This document shows positions 45,050 to 55,795 of a DNA stretch of 64,000 nucleotides, one piece after another. The stretch comes from Actinernus sp. WN-2022 (taxonomy: Eukaryota; Cnidaria; Anthozoa; Actiniaria; Actinernidae), in contig JAOWCC010001368.1 in the NCBI GenBank assembly GCA_030867875.1, positions 4,960,965-5,024,964 of the forward strand, given 5' to 3'. The translations under genes and the position numbers were made by a program. The stretch's first letter is position 1. Every line of letters begins with the position of its first letter. The notes below the pieces were generated by a model that ran no database searches, was not told where the DNA came from, and was given only the letters and a program-made list of their open reading frames with translations.

Positions 45050-45260
45050 ATTTTGGCGCGCGCTCATTGGCCAACAGCGATCACGTGACGTGTAGTTGTC
45101 GTCCGCGGATGCAAACTAGCAGGTGTTTAGTTCACCATTTTTTGGGCGCGCGCTCATTGGCTAAAAGCGATCACGTGACGTGTAGTTGTCGTCCGTGACG
45201 TGGCGCGAGCTCATTGGTCAAAAGCGATCATGTGACGTGATAGTTGTCGTCCGCGGATGC
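45050..45260. promoter_or_regulatory. Triplicated ATTGG / CACGTGACGT block
   Basis: Three tandem copies at about 45055, 45145 and 45201 of a block reading GCTCATTGG..(A)AAGCGATCACGTGACGTG and then TAGTTGTCGTCCG. Each has an inverted CCAAT box, an E-box (CACGTG; CATGTG in the third) and a CRE-like TGACGTG. Promoter-like motif grouping, but no gene start is identified nearby. Confidence 0.5.
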
Positions 45261-45275
45261 AAACCGCTATCAGGC

Positions 45276-45595
45276 GATAGTGCCCGCTGAGAGCTGAAGA
45301 CAATTTTGTGATGAATAATAACGACAAATAGACTGTTTGTCTCGGAACTATCGGCTGATAGTTTCCCTTGGAAATTTGATGTTCTTAAAACTAGCATATG
45401 AACTTCGTTCTCGGGCTTATATTTGTTTTAAGAACATCAAATTTCCGCGGGCAACTATCAGCCGATAGTTCCTCGACGGACACAGTCTATTTGTATAATA
45501 GTGCCCGCTGGGGGCGGAAGAGAATTTTGTGATGAACAATAACGGAGTGTATCTGTATCGGAACTATCAGCCGATAGTTCCTCGACAGATACACT
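45276..45595. repeat. Two related foldbacks around GGAACTATCAGCCGATAGTTCC
   Basis: 45323-45494 is a foldback with arms ACAAATAGACTG... and ...CAGTCTATTTGT. 45546-45595 is a short one, AGTGTATCTG...CAGATACACT. Both carry the palindrome AACTATCAGCCGATAGTT or a one-base variant. Each is preceded by a direct repeat ATAGTGCCCGCTG...TTTTGTGATGAA (45276 and 45498). Confidence 0.75.
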
Positions 45596-45727
45596 ATGTA
45601 TAATTATAGAACCCTCGAGCTCGCAGTCTTGTATCGTTAAATATCACCAAAAACCATCATTGAATTGAATAAAGAAGCAGGTTTACGCTATTAAGAACAA
45701 ACATCTCTTCAACATCGGTACAACATT

Positions 45728-45955
45728 TGTTGAAACCGTTTGACATGGCCTGGAAACAGTGCCGAGAACAATACTGAGAAGTTAATGTTGAACAGATGTT
45801 GAAACCGTTTGACATGGCCTGGAAACAGTTCCGAGAACAATACTGAGAAGTTAATGTTGAACAGATGTTGAAACCGTTTGACATGGCCTGGAAACAGTGC
45901 CGAGAACAATACTGAGAAGTTAATGTTGAACAGATGTTGAAACCGTTTGACACGC
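45728..45955. repeat. 69-bp minisatellite, three units plus a partial
   Basis: Units begin at 45728, 45797 and 45866 and a partial fourth at 45935 (TGTTGAAACCGTTTGACATG...). 69 is a multiple of 3, so two minus-strand frames read 23-residue repeats (STLTSQYCSR in one). No gene context. Confidence 0.85.
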
Positions 45956-46019
45956 ATGCTTTCGACATCCTTGAACAAATGTACCGATGTTGGAGAGATG
46001 TTCAGTGAAATTATTTGAC

Positions 46020-46387
46020 CAACTCTTTCAGTAGACGTTGAAAGTACCGATGAAGAAATCGAAAACCTCATCAATAAAAATAAAGATGACATTTTTGGGC
46101 AAAGACAATCACGGGCAGCTCAAGCTAATCAGTGCTTTTTTACAAGGAACGTATGGGAATTTTTAGAAAAATCTGAAACTACTAAAATGGTCAATAAAGT
46201 CGTGAAATCTTGCCTGTGTGTCGACTTCATTACTAATGTGTTATTGGGGTTAGGTGGATTTTCATTTCCGAATACCGTATCCTTTACCGAGGAATTCGTA
46301 ATATGTTCTGGATATGAGATTTTCATGGCTAACTCGCACGGGGCTCAAACCGGGACAGACATGGTGATGACGTCGTCGGTCACGTGA
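46020..46387 (+). CDS. Unrecognised 122-codon open frame
   Basis: Opens after a TGA at 46017 and runs to the TGA at 46385-46387: PTLSVDVESTDEEIENLINK, then AANQ-type sequence, VWEFLEKSETTKMVNKVVKS and GGFSFPNTVSFTEEFVICSG. The first 75 residues are charged and protein-like; the end looks random. No start codon near its beginning. Perhaps a truncated mobile-element protein. It is the longest non-repetitive frame after the end of LZIC. Confidence 0.3.
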
Positions 46388-46554
46388 TTGTAAGAGACCA
46401 TGTCAGGACTATGTATTCTGTAGTTGCTCCAATAAAGACTTGAGGCGGCATTTTATGACTGTTGACGGACTGGTACGGAGATGTTGCCAGTGGCCTGGCC
46501 AGCCATGGTCCACTTTTTACCGGAACTAAGCCATAAAGTAAAAGTAATTTCCTA

Positions 46555-47570
46555 TTCAGCTGTAAGTTTTGTAGATTTCAAAAAAGCATTCGACAGTGCC
46601 AAGACCGTGAGACAAATTTAAAAACTGCTTGCGAAGATAAATAAGGCTGGCGTAGGGCCGGGGACATTTTACTCTTGCATCGAATTAATGTATTCGTGTT
46701 TCCAACAGATGAAGCGGGCAGAACCAAAATAAAAATATCAGAGCTGTCTTGTATAATTTTATTAATCCTTATACTAAGATAGTACATGCATTTGAGTTTA
46801 ACATAACAATTCTACAGAGAAGAGGAAAAAGCCCACTAAATATTATTTACGTAAGTAAATATAATTAAGTAACTATTTGTAACGTAACTAGTTGTTCAGT
46901 TTTACATCACTTGCGTTCGGCCCGCTTACCGCCGAGTATCAAGGCTTATCACCATGCACTGATCAAGTATTTATCAAAAAACCTACAAAGATTGCAGAAA
47001 CGTGCGCTGTGCATAATTTGTCCTTTTATATCATACCATAACGCCTTACTATTATCAGAGTTAGTCCCTCTTTTTCAGTACGTGTAGGAAGATGTCTGAT
47101 AAAACGTTTAATCAGATCGTTTATACTTAACACTAATGAGGTTACACCATCTATTGCCTTACATGATCTTAGAAGTATTAATTAAGCACAAGTTCCGACT
47201 ACATCTAGATCCGGCAAAGTGTAGAACTAATAGATTTTGCAATATTTTTATGATGTTTCATTCTATGCACATGTAAGTTACAGTATTCACCGGTAATCTA
47301 GAAAATAATGTACCAGTAACTGATTTAAAGATTGTACATATAAGTTTTATATCGGCATACATATATGTATATAGTATCAATTTTTAGGACTTTTAGATTA
47401 AATTTTTATATATTTTAATTAGTCAGTTTTATATAGGATACCTTAATTTATTGTAAATAAAGATAATATTATTTAATATGTAAAACTTGTATGTAATTCA
47501 GCCTTAGGCTGCTAAGTTCAGTTATTAAACTATCTATCTTTCTAAACTATCTATCTAACTACATCAGTAT
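46555..47570 (+). mobile_element. LINE relic: reverse-transcriptase palm and thumb fragments, 3' tail
   Basis: 46560-46740 reads SAVSFVDFKKAFDSAKTVRQ, a stop, KLLAKINKAGVGPGTFYSCI, the F.DF.KAFDS motif of non-LTR retrotransposon palm domains. 46955-47090 reads YHHALIKYLSKNLQRLQKRA and SYHNALLLSELVPLF, the typical C-terminal stretch. The active-site YADD region between them is lost. A CTATCTAT-rich tail lies at 47525-47565. Resembles jockey/CR1-type elements. Confidence 0.7.
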
Positions 47571-47699
47571 ATTTCTACTAAATTAAACAGTCAAGTACAT
47601 TGTACAAATACTTCGCGGAAACATCTATCTATCTAACTAACTGAATACGACGCGCAGCCGGGGTTGCGCATCTGGGTACGAGATTGAACGCACGCTGGC

Positions 47700-47925
47700 C
47701 ACATGCACCGTACCGCGGAATTTAAACGTCAACTTTGATGAGGCCAGCACGCGCGCGCGTCCGCCCAGTTTCCCGCCGAAACCGGCTAAAAGAAAACAGA
47801 GACATCACCCCTGTTTCTACTTTTATGTACGTATGCATATTTACGTGAAATGTTTCGCGAAAAAAAAAGAAAATTACTTAAAAGATAAGCCTAAGACTTT
47901 AACAGGTTGAAGTTTTATTAATAGA
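47700..47925. repeat. Dispersed repeat, second copy of 39550-39770
   Basis: Same orientation; conserved TTAAAAGATAAGCCTAAGAC block and a GC-rich GCCCAGTTTCCCGC head. Confidence 0.65.
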
Positions 47926-48032
47926 CCCTTCCACGGTTTTTTCCAACTTTTGATATATACGTATAACAGCAAAATCGTCGGTACTGCTGAAAAGAGCATC
48001 TCCAAGTTAGTCAAAATCCCAAATTTGAGAAT

Positions 48033-48222
48033 TATATCTTGAATAGGAGCAAAGTTATAGGCCCGCAAACTCGGACAATTTTACAGACGTTTGTTATATA
48101 TGGAAATTTCGACTGGGGGGCAAGTTTGTGACCCCCAATCGAAATTTCCATACTGAACGTCTGTAAAATTTTCCGAAATGCTCCGAGTTTGCGGGCCTGT
48201 ATCTTTGCTCCTATTGAATATA
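48033..48222. repeat. Palindromic MITE
   Basis: ATATCTTGAATAGGAGCAAAG and AGGCCCGCAAACTCGG at the left with inverses at the right, and an inner TATGGAAATTTCGA...TCGAAATTTCCATA hairpin. The structure covers about 190 bp. Confidence 0.75.
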
Positions 48223-49596
48223 CTAGCGATTTCTAATAGAAAGTGAAGTACTGCGAGTTTGTGGATTTCCTGTAAATGTGTGACATAAATCAGTGCAGCC
48301 CACATTGAAGATCGTTTCAACAATGCTGAACACGCATCATTGGTGTGCGTCGTAAGTTATAAAAGAGTTCCCAATTATAAAAACATTTGTTATGAAAATC
48401 AAAATGTTATGAAAACATCTTTTTTTATCATAATAACGGTTATTGTTAAACTAACATCGTAAACAGTAACAAACACAGTCCCGCTCACGTCAAATTTGTG
48501 ACATTTTGACATTTTTCTTAGAATTTTTACTAAATGCGTTTCATTTTACGATTAAAGAACCACATCATTTGGAAGGCGCATTTTTATTGTCTCGGTGGGC
48601 TAAGATGTTGAAAACATTGTTGAGGTCTGCATATAATAATCAGTTTTTGATTATGTAAATGATAATAGATTAAGATTGTTTAAAAAAAAGATGTTCCACA
48701 CATGTATAACGGCTTTTATCATTCAAAAATGTCAAATATGTCACACACTTTACCTGAGAGGAAAATGATAACGTATTATTGGCTTACGATACTCTAACAG
48801 TTAAGAATGTATCGAATCTGTAAATGTTCTTGAAAGTTAAACAATGAAATAGAGAAAACCATTACAGGGTCTTATAGAATCTGTACAATGACTTTGTTGC
48901 CAAGTAGTAATTTGTCTGAGTATATCACTAGATGATTTCAATTTGAAAGAGCTAAATGCATACATATAGTAGGAGTGGAGAGGAACGGGTAGTGAAATCT
49001 ATCTCCTCCCTATTTTTTCCGACATTTCTCCCTCCTCCCTAGTGAGTTTTAAAATTTCTCTCTAGAGCATGTATGTAGATCCCATTTTCTCCCTCCTCCC
49101 TGTATGCTAAATTATTCCTCCTCCCTAGTTTTTCTGGACATTTCATTTCCAATTCTCCCTCCTCCCTGTTCTGTTCCTCCCCCCTCTAGTAGAGCTATTG
49201 CTCGATGACTGATACAGGTCAGGGTACAGTTGTTATAGTATACCGGTATATTGCCAATCAGTAGCGGAAACGAGATAAACAAAATTAAACTTAATATTTT
49301 TGTTTGCGACCGCGTTATGGCGGGCGGGTCCGCTAGCTTGGCACGTTGGCTGCTCACTCGGTTTGTTCATTTTGCAAGTCTTGGTGTGCACTCCGTTCGT
49401 TGTTCATACCATTACTGTAAACTGCTGGGTTTCGTTTGTAATTCAAGCTACTGTCTTGTTCTGTGCTCAGTTCAGTTGAAACATTTTGACTCCGGCGTAG
49501 ATTTACCTTGGAAATCCTGCATTATTTTGGCACCACATGAACTCAGCAGTTTTATAATCCTTTGAAAAAATGTTCCAATAACTTCTTTTAGTAAGT
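48223..49596. other. No gene; pyrimidine-rich tract
   Basis: 48990-49195 is rich in CTCCCTCCTCCCT repeats on the plus strand, giving a strong purine/pyrimidine strand bias. The rest shows no recognisable feature. The 104-codon frame at 49251-49565 has no known homologue and poor context. Confidence 0.45.
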
Positions 49597-49940
49597 CCAG
49601 ATTAAAAAAATACTTGTTTAGCGTCCACCCATTTCAATTTTTCCTGGTGGGGAGGGAGGTGTTTTTTTTCTATGTGAAGTTTATTTTGTCTTGACTAGAC
49701 ATAGGGACACCGGTTTGCATCTACAACAGAGTGATTTAGAAAGAAAATGGCGTCGATGTTAAAATATTTAATGCGCCGGCGCATATTTTAAGTGGTACAT
49801 GTAGGGGTCTGGGTACAAGAATTGGTGTTCGCGGGCGCATTTACACTTTCTAAAGTTTTTTTATGAAAAAAAAAAAATTAGAGGTCGGGGACATTTCTCA
49901 GGTCGGGCGGGGACGCTAAACAAGTATTTTTTTTATCTGG
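49597..49940. repeat. TIR element (CCAGATTAAAAAAATACTTG)
   Basis: CCAGATTAAAAAAATACTTG then TTTAGCGTCC at the left; GGACGCTAAACAAGTATTTTTTTTATCTGG-type inverse at 49911-49940. About 344 bp, no coding capacity. Confidence 0.75.
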
Positions 49941-50189
49941 CCTAACATTTCGTTTTTTTAAGGATAGAATACTTACCAAATACTGCAAAAATTCTCTTAG
50001 ACTCCCTCTCTAGAACGTTGCACTAACGTATAACCATGTGCTTGAGCCAACATGATTTTATGTAAGCGACTTCATGAGAAATCATGCGCGCGCATGTTCA
50101 GACATGATATGGCATGATAACGAGGATAAAACGTTCGAAAAAAGGGTAATAAGTTCATGTCCTATATACACCAATAGGAAAAACGCACC

Positions 50190-50446
50190 TATAGACCCAT
50201 TCGAAAAATGGCGTCCAATTTAAAAAGCTATTGTCCTGGTAACGTGAACACGAGGCTAGTCAGTCCACACAAAAGATTTTGAACGTGTAAGCGAGGCTAA
50301 GAGAGGGCCGCATGTTAGATAACTATGTAAGGTTAATGTGTCTTCCCTCTGTAAATAAAGAATATTGTATTGTATTGTATTGTATTGCTAGTCAGTACTA
50401 AACAATAGTTAGTTAAATTGGACGCCATTTTTCGAATGGGTCTATA
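50190..50446. mobile_element. MITE, TAGACCCATTCGAAAAATGG family, copy with insertion
   Basis: Same ends and arms as 44874-45033. An 87-bp segment (50300-50386) is inserted between duplicated GCTA tetramers (50296-50299, 50387-50390). The empty site is preserved in the 44874 copy. Confidence 0.85.
50300..50386 (+). mobile_element. 87-bp retroposed insert with ATTGT-repeat tail
   Basis: Begins AGAGAGGGCCGCATG, contains GTAAATAAAG and ends in TATTG repeats, the same tail type as the LINE 3' end at 29989-30012. Flanking 4-bp GCTA repeats fit a target duplication. Probably a short truncated LINE copy or a SINE that uses the same LINE machinery. Confidence 0.7.
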
Positions 50447-50479
50447 AGTTTTCGGTAATATAGCATAAGTAACAGTCAT

Positions 50480-50835
50480 CAACCACCATTAGACGTAATC
50501 CACCGTCAGTAGTCATCATCTACCGTCATCTAGCATCAACTATCGTAATTAGACATCAACCGCCATCATTAGACATCACCCGACATCATCAGACATCAAC
50601 CACCGTCATTAGACATCAACCAGCATGATTATACATCACCCAGCATCATTAGAAATCAACCCGCGTCATTTGACATCAACCGCCGTCTTTAGACATCAAC
50701 CACCATAATTAGACATCAGTCAACCAGCATGATTAGACATCACCCGGCATCATTAGACATCAACCGGCGTCATTAGACATCACCCGGCATCATTAGACAT
50801 CAACCACCGTAATTAGACATCACCCGACATCATTA
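50480..50835. repeat. 20-bp minisatellite CATCATTAGACATCACCCGG
   Basis: About 17 degenerate units with alternation of CAACCRCCGT and CACCCGRCAT forms. It ends exactly where the TIR element copy begins (TTATGCACTAGTC). Confidence 0.85.
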
Positions 50836-51166
50836 TGCACTAGTCAATTGAAACTCCGGCCCCCCGACCTCCGGGACATAGCGGGGAATGTAACATTTAT
50901 ACAGTGTTACATTTTGACCTTTTCCCCGCCCATCGGGGGCAGTTGGCTGTTACAATACCGCCCCTATGGCCCCGACATGTGCTTCAGAATTTTCAATTAG
51001 GAGGAGGCATTGAGAAATTGAATATACATAAGCTTGCAGTATCATGACCACGCGCTTTCCTTTCAACACCATTTACAAAAGTCTCGTGATGAGGGCCGGA
51101 CGTGTATGGCGTGAGCGGGCCGGAAAAAGCCGGCGAGGTCCGTACGTCCACTCATCATGACCTCGA

Positions 51167-51211
<45 letters not shown>

Positions 51212-51245
51212 CTAATCCGTTGTTCCATTATTCGAAAGAAACGCA
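50836..51245. mobile_element. TIR element ACTAGTCAATTGAAAC, partial copy 2, with insertion
   Basis: Inverted match to 35815-36055. Between CATAAGCTTGCAGTAT (51044) and CCGTTGTTCCATTATT (about 51217) lies about 175 bp absent from copy 1, containing CGGACGT / ACGTCC-type inverted motifs. The far end is missing. Confidence 0.75.
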
Positions 51246-51339
51246 TTTTCTGAAGCACACTTTATATTACTATATTTACCTATTACTATCGTCGACATCG
51301 ACCCGTTCGCGTCAAATCTTTGCAAAAACACCGCATGTG

Positions 51340-51910
51340 TGTGTGTGTGGGTGGGGGGAGGGGGAGGGGAGGTTACTCCTGTTTGTGACGCATTATGTAT
51401 GTGCGCCGGGGTGGGTCAGGGTTTTGAGCTCAGTTTGGGCGGGTAGGGACAGGGGTTTGACTTGATTTGGGCAGATCAGGGTCAGGATTTGAGTATAATT
51501 TGGGTGCAGTCAGGGTCGGGGTTCATTATATTTTAGGTAGTTAGAGTTCAGTTATTTTAGCTACTATGCTAAAAAAAGACATTCGTGCCGCACTGTGATC
51601 GCCTGCCCACATGCAAGCACTGAGGTTCCCATACATTGTGACGTCGCTAATTCGTACTTCAGTACATATCTATGTACTTCATCTGCTGATTTGTTTACCC
51701 AATGCCACGTCCCGACTTGAAATAATGTTCCGTATTTTGCATGCAATCCCAGTACGCGGTATACCGGCCGGGATATATATTCGGCCGTGTTTTGAAAACA
51801 ATTTAAAGAAGGGGCAATCAGGGTTTTTTTCCCTAAAAAAGGGGGCAATCAGGATTTTCGAGCTCGGATTGGGTCAAACAGGGTCAGGGTTTGAGCCTCT
51901 TGGCCTCACA
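51340..51910. repeat. Degenerate GGGTCAGGGTTTGAG repeats
   Basis: Several imperfect units GGGTCAGGRTTTGAGYT...TTTGGGYG at 51410-51530 and again at 51810-51900. Between them is unique sequence. No gene recognised. Confidence 0.55.
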
Positions 51911-52209
51911 TACATACCCCATTGAAACCATCATTCTTACACGACACCAACACCCTCCTAAACAAGCACGACTAATTTAGATACACAGTTTGAATAGCGA
52001 TTCATTACATTGAAGTGAGGCGTTCGGGTCAATACCGCTGAAACTGCTATTAGTAGACTCAACTACAATATATATCTCCTATTGCGTCATTGCTCACGCT
52101 ACAGATTACGTAATAGCGCACTACTTACTAGAGATCACTTTCCCCACAATGTCAATCGTTTTCAAAGCATTTCTGCTTGACTATTTCTCGTTTGTTGTGG
52201 TAAAAAAAT

Positions 52210-52561
52210 AATTTACGATAATTTACCGTGCATGGTCAGTGACATTGGAATACCACACCTGGGACCAACCGTAATACATGAATACAACCAAGGAGCTATA
52301 GCAATGGCCCGGAATCCCGTTGCGTATGCAAGAACCAAGCATATTGATATACGCTACCACTTTGTTCGTGAAAGAATACAGAACGGAGAAATTGTACTGA
52401 AGTACATTCCTTCAGATGAGATGGTTGCAGATATCCTAACGAAGCCTCTATTTAAACATCGTTACAAGGAGCTACTCCACGCAATGGGGATGGAAACACT
52501 AGTCACTAGCTGTCAGATAAGTGGAAGTGTTATTATAAACAGTATTTGGACAGTTAACTGA
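52210..52561 (+). mobile_element. Ty1/copia retrotransposon, RNase H C-terminal fragment
   Basis: The plus-strand frame 52232-52561 reads YNQGAIAMARNPVAYARTKH, IDIRYHFVRERIQNGEIVLK and YIPSDEMVADILTKPLFKHR, diagnostic of the end of copia RNase H (ARTKHIDIRYHFVRE, DILTKPL). Open to the stop, but no reverse transcriptase lies upstream in this orientation. Confidence 0.88.
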
Positions 52562-52699
52562 TTGTTATTATAAGTAGTATTTGGACAGTGAGCTGATTAT
52601 CTAGCACCGTTGTATGACCGCTATTGTTTAATTATGAGTTATGTAACATCTATATAGTAGTTCACTGGTTGAGAAAGACAATGCTTAGTTGTCTAAGAG

Positions 52700-53265
52700 T
52701 GACTCAGAAAAAAAATTGAACTGTTTGAACCCAACAGCTTTTCGACCAGGGAGTAACTTGACGAGTTTCCATGTCTTGTTTTCAATCAGAGAGTTATACT
52801 CTGAATCTGCAGCGGCTTTCCATTCTCTGGCGTGCTCGCTTGCCATTGCTTCTTGCATGGTTGACGGCTCGTCTATTAGTCACATACGGTATAGGCGACA
52901 TGATGTACGTGATGAGTTTCTCTGCGTACTCGTCATAACCATACTTGATCGGCGTCTTTCGCAGTCAGTTTCAGGGCGCCGTGGTTCTTCTCGTAGTGTT
53001 TTTTACTCTTCTTCTGTTTCTTCTACTTCTTGTTTCAATTCTTTGACTTCTTCTTGCTTTTCTTCTGTGTTTCACGCTTCTGACCAAAGTCGTTTTCATT
53101 GAACGTAACATCTCTCCTGACAAACACTCTCTGCTTCGCCTCATCAAACAGACGGTACTCTTTGGATGTCAGACTGTAGCCAACGAAGCGCAACTTCTCC
53201 GCTTTCTTGTCTAATTTAGGACATGAACTTATTACCGGAAAAAGTTCTTGATCGAATCTCAAAAT
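52700..53265 (-). mobile_element. Ty1/copia retrotransposon, integrase/RT linker fragment, frameshifted
   Basis: Minus strand 53262-53035 reads KAEKLRFVGYSLTSKEYRLF and AKQRVFVRRDVTFNE, the copia linker after integrase. After a frame change, 52890-52705 reads EPSTMQEAMASEHAREWKAA, DSEYNSLIENKTWKLVKLLP and GRKAVGFKQF, the start of the reverse transcriptase. It faces the plus-strand RNase H piece at 52210-52561, so the element is rearranged by inversion or two insertions. Confidence 0.82.
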
Positions 53266-53615
53266 GACCCATCATCTAGCGATCACCACAGGCTACCCAA
53301 GAGGAAATGTCGGGATTAGTCTTGCTGCTCGCTATCCCTCGCAGCAATAACTCTCAAATTTGGGATTTCGACTAACTTCGAGGTGCTCTTTCGGCTAACT
53401 TCGAGGTGCTCTTTCGGCAGTATCGACGGCTTTGCCGTTCAGTTCGTACATATCAAAAGTTCAAAAAACCATGGAAGGGTCTATTTACTAAGTTATAAAA
53501 ATATTTTTCGACCAGCAGAGTCTGATCAAAGCCAGGCCGACTCGGCTAAATCACATGCAGATCGAATTGGAATTTAACGTGTTGGTTTTTGTGGAGGGAG
53601 ATATAGCCGCGTGCA

Positions 53616-54207
53616 AATCGAGAGGGGGTAGTCTATTTCTTTCTCGTTGTAATCGTTTTGCTTAAAACTTTGACAAACATGATGTTGTTATGACCTTAAC
53701 AATTACACATGACAGTTTCCATGGAAACTTGGAATGTGACCTTTGAACTCTAATTTAAAAAAATATATTCAAAAGCCTCCTGCATTATGGTAAAGTGTTT
53801 TCATATGCCGGGGATATTTATGCATATGAATCAGAGATAGTCCATAGTTTATAAATCCAACGAGGACACTAGAGAAACATATTATTAAACGGTCATAAAT
53901 TTGGGGTATCAAATTTCACGTTAGCGTAAATGAGTCTTCCCCATAATATTTTCAATTGTCCTCGTTGGATTTACAAACTATGGACTATCTCTGATTCACA
54001 CGCATAAAAATCCCCGGCATATGAACATACTTTACCATGATGCAGGAGGCTATAAAATAAATGCTTTTCATTAGGGTTCAAAGGTCACATTGCATGTTTC
54101 CATGGAAGCTGTCATGTGTAATTGATAAGGTCGTGACAAACATCGTATTTTTCAAAATTGTATGGACAAATATTACAAAGAGAAAAATATAGACTACCCC
54201 CTCTTGA
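53616..54207. repeat. 592-bp palindrome
   Basis: Arms of about 270 bp: GAGGGGGTAGTCTAT at 53620 mirrors ATAGACTACCCCCTC at 54190-54204. Inner matches include AGAGATAGTCCATAGTTT against AAACTATGGACTATCTCT and CCTCGTTGGATT at the centre. Spacer about 90 bp. Many mismatches, so older than the palindrome at 17218-18060. Confidence 0.82.
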
Positions 54208-54378
54208 TTTGGGATGGCCATCTGTACCTGAGAGGAAAACCGGAGAACCCGGAGAAAAACCCTTGGAGCAAGGGCGAAATTCCAACAAACTTAACTCACA
54301 TATGGCGCCCCGTCCGGGAATCGAACCTGGGCCACAGAGGTGAGAGGCGAAGCGCTTAACCACTGCGCCACCCCAACA
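54204..54378 (-). mobile_element. tRNA-derived SINE with V-SINE-like core
   Basis: On the minus strand from 54378: A box TGGCGCAGTGGTTAAGCG and B box GGTTCGATTCCC, followed by CTCCGGGTTCTCCGGTTTTC, a core typical of V-SINE/HE1-type SINEs. Its 3' end joins the right arm of the 592-bp palindrome. Confidence 0.75.
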
Positions 54379-55617
54379 AACGGTAAATCATACTCTTACC
54401 CTTTCTCAACAGGCTTTCAAGCAAGTCTGCTGCCACAGCTTTCTTCAGTTCTCCCCTCCAAACTTTGAAAAGCATCTCTAGAGTCTAGTCTAACTCTATT
54501 TGTACCGCTTGAAGGTTGAACGAGTCTTTCGTCTACCAAATTAGCATGAGGTGGGAAAGTGAATCCCTCACTTATCCCCCGAGCGGTAGGAGAGGGAAGT
54601 GACTACGAGCGTTGACTCCACCTTCCGGGGGAATGAAAAATGGTGAATTTGAAGTGAACATCCCCGCAATGCCGCCGCTATGCCCGGGATGGGGATGCCC
54701 GGGATGGTGCATTATGTCTATATAACAAATGACCAAAAAATCCCTTCGGGAATCAGTTAGTTTTGTTTCCCCTCGATCCTCGATGTTCCCCTCGACTCAT
54801 GCTGGAACATCGAGGATCTCGGGGAAACAAAACGGGGGCCAGTTATATCACCGGTGCCCAGGGTTCGATCTTCAGTCCCTATGGTTATTTCAGGGTCCGT
54901 TAGAATTCATGTTTTTTTATTGCTGCCGTAGCGAGCGAGCCTGAAGCGAGCGAGCAAGGCAACAGTTCTAATCTGTACTCGATTTCATTTTTTTACCACA
55001 ATGCATCACTTCTATTGTCTTTTTTTACCACACTGCTTTGCAGGCATCTGATCGTCACGTTACACGACGTTCAACCGTTCTTTAATGCATTTCTGTGTAC
55101 GCAATCTTTGTGTAATGAATATGAATTTGTTGAAGTGTAGACGTGTAGGCGAACTCTTTCTAACTCTGTGTGAACTATCAGGATCTCTCCTGTTATCAAG
55201 ATGGTGAGCAGCAAATAATTTTCTTCTATTGGCTTCGATAAAGTCAAAACATTTACAACAACATTCTCAATTACAGTTGATTTCCGGTATTTAAACTTCA
55301 CCTGGGAGAACAGCAGTTTGTTGTGCCGGGAATCTTAAGAAAATGTCGGGAATTTACCGGGAGATCGTTGATATGTCGGGACAAAATGAAAATAAATAGC
55401 GACAACTTTTGAGTTACACACCACAGCTCAAACAGGATTCAGTCGCACGATAGCCCCAAAACTACAAAATATATTCATCTAAAACCTTGGCATTTTTATC
55501 ACCCAGTAATCTATTTTTCCTGCCAAAGTGCTACTGTATACGTAGGTTCTCTTCTAATACACTTCCTTAACTGAGTGTAGCAGCATTCACAACCTGTTAG
55601 GTATACTAGTTATACTG
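54379..55617. other. No gene; small foldback at 54761-54833
   Basis: 54761-54833 folds (GTTTTGTTTCCCCTCGATCC against GGGGAAACAAAAC, with CTCGATGTTCC in the stem). 54660-54710 has a duplicated TGCCCGGGATGG. No protein recognised. Confidence 0.5.
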
Positions 55618-55795
55618 AATAGATCCTTTGCATGTGACGTCATCAAAATTCTAAAATCTAAACTATGAGATATATGAAGCTGTTCTTTTAATATGATTTA
55701 GATATCGGTATTCTCAGTATTCTTCGAAAAATTGACGTCGATACGGTGATTTGTTTTTGAGCCTACAGTACTTTGAATTTTGTGACAGCCCCGAG
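55618..55795. repeat. Dispersed repeat, inverted copy of 3985-4165
   Basis: Contains CATGTGACGTCATCAAAATT and CTATGAGATATATGAAGCTG, reverse complement of sequence at 4060-4160. Confidence 0.6.

Noticed and set aside
45657..46092. Minus-strand frames of 103 and 127 codons as a repeat-protein gene
   Set aside because: They are two frames of the same 69-bp minisatellite with no unique domain.
50480..50835. CRISPR-like array
   Set aside because: The 20-bp units are contiguous and degenerate, with no unique spacers, in a eukaryotic context.
52689..53102. 137-codon plus-strand serine-rich frame
   Set aside because: It is antisense to the minus-strand copia linker and RT start, which have recognisable family motifs.
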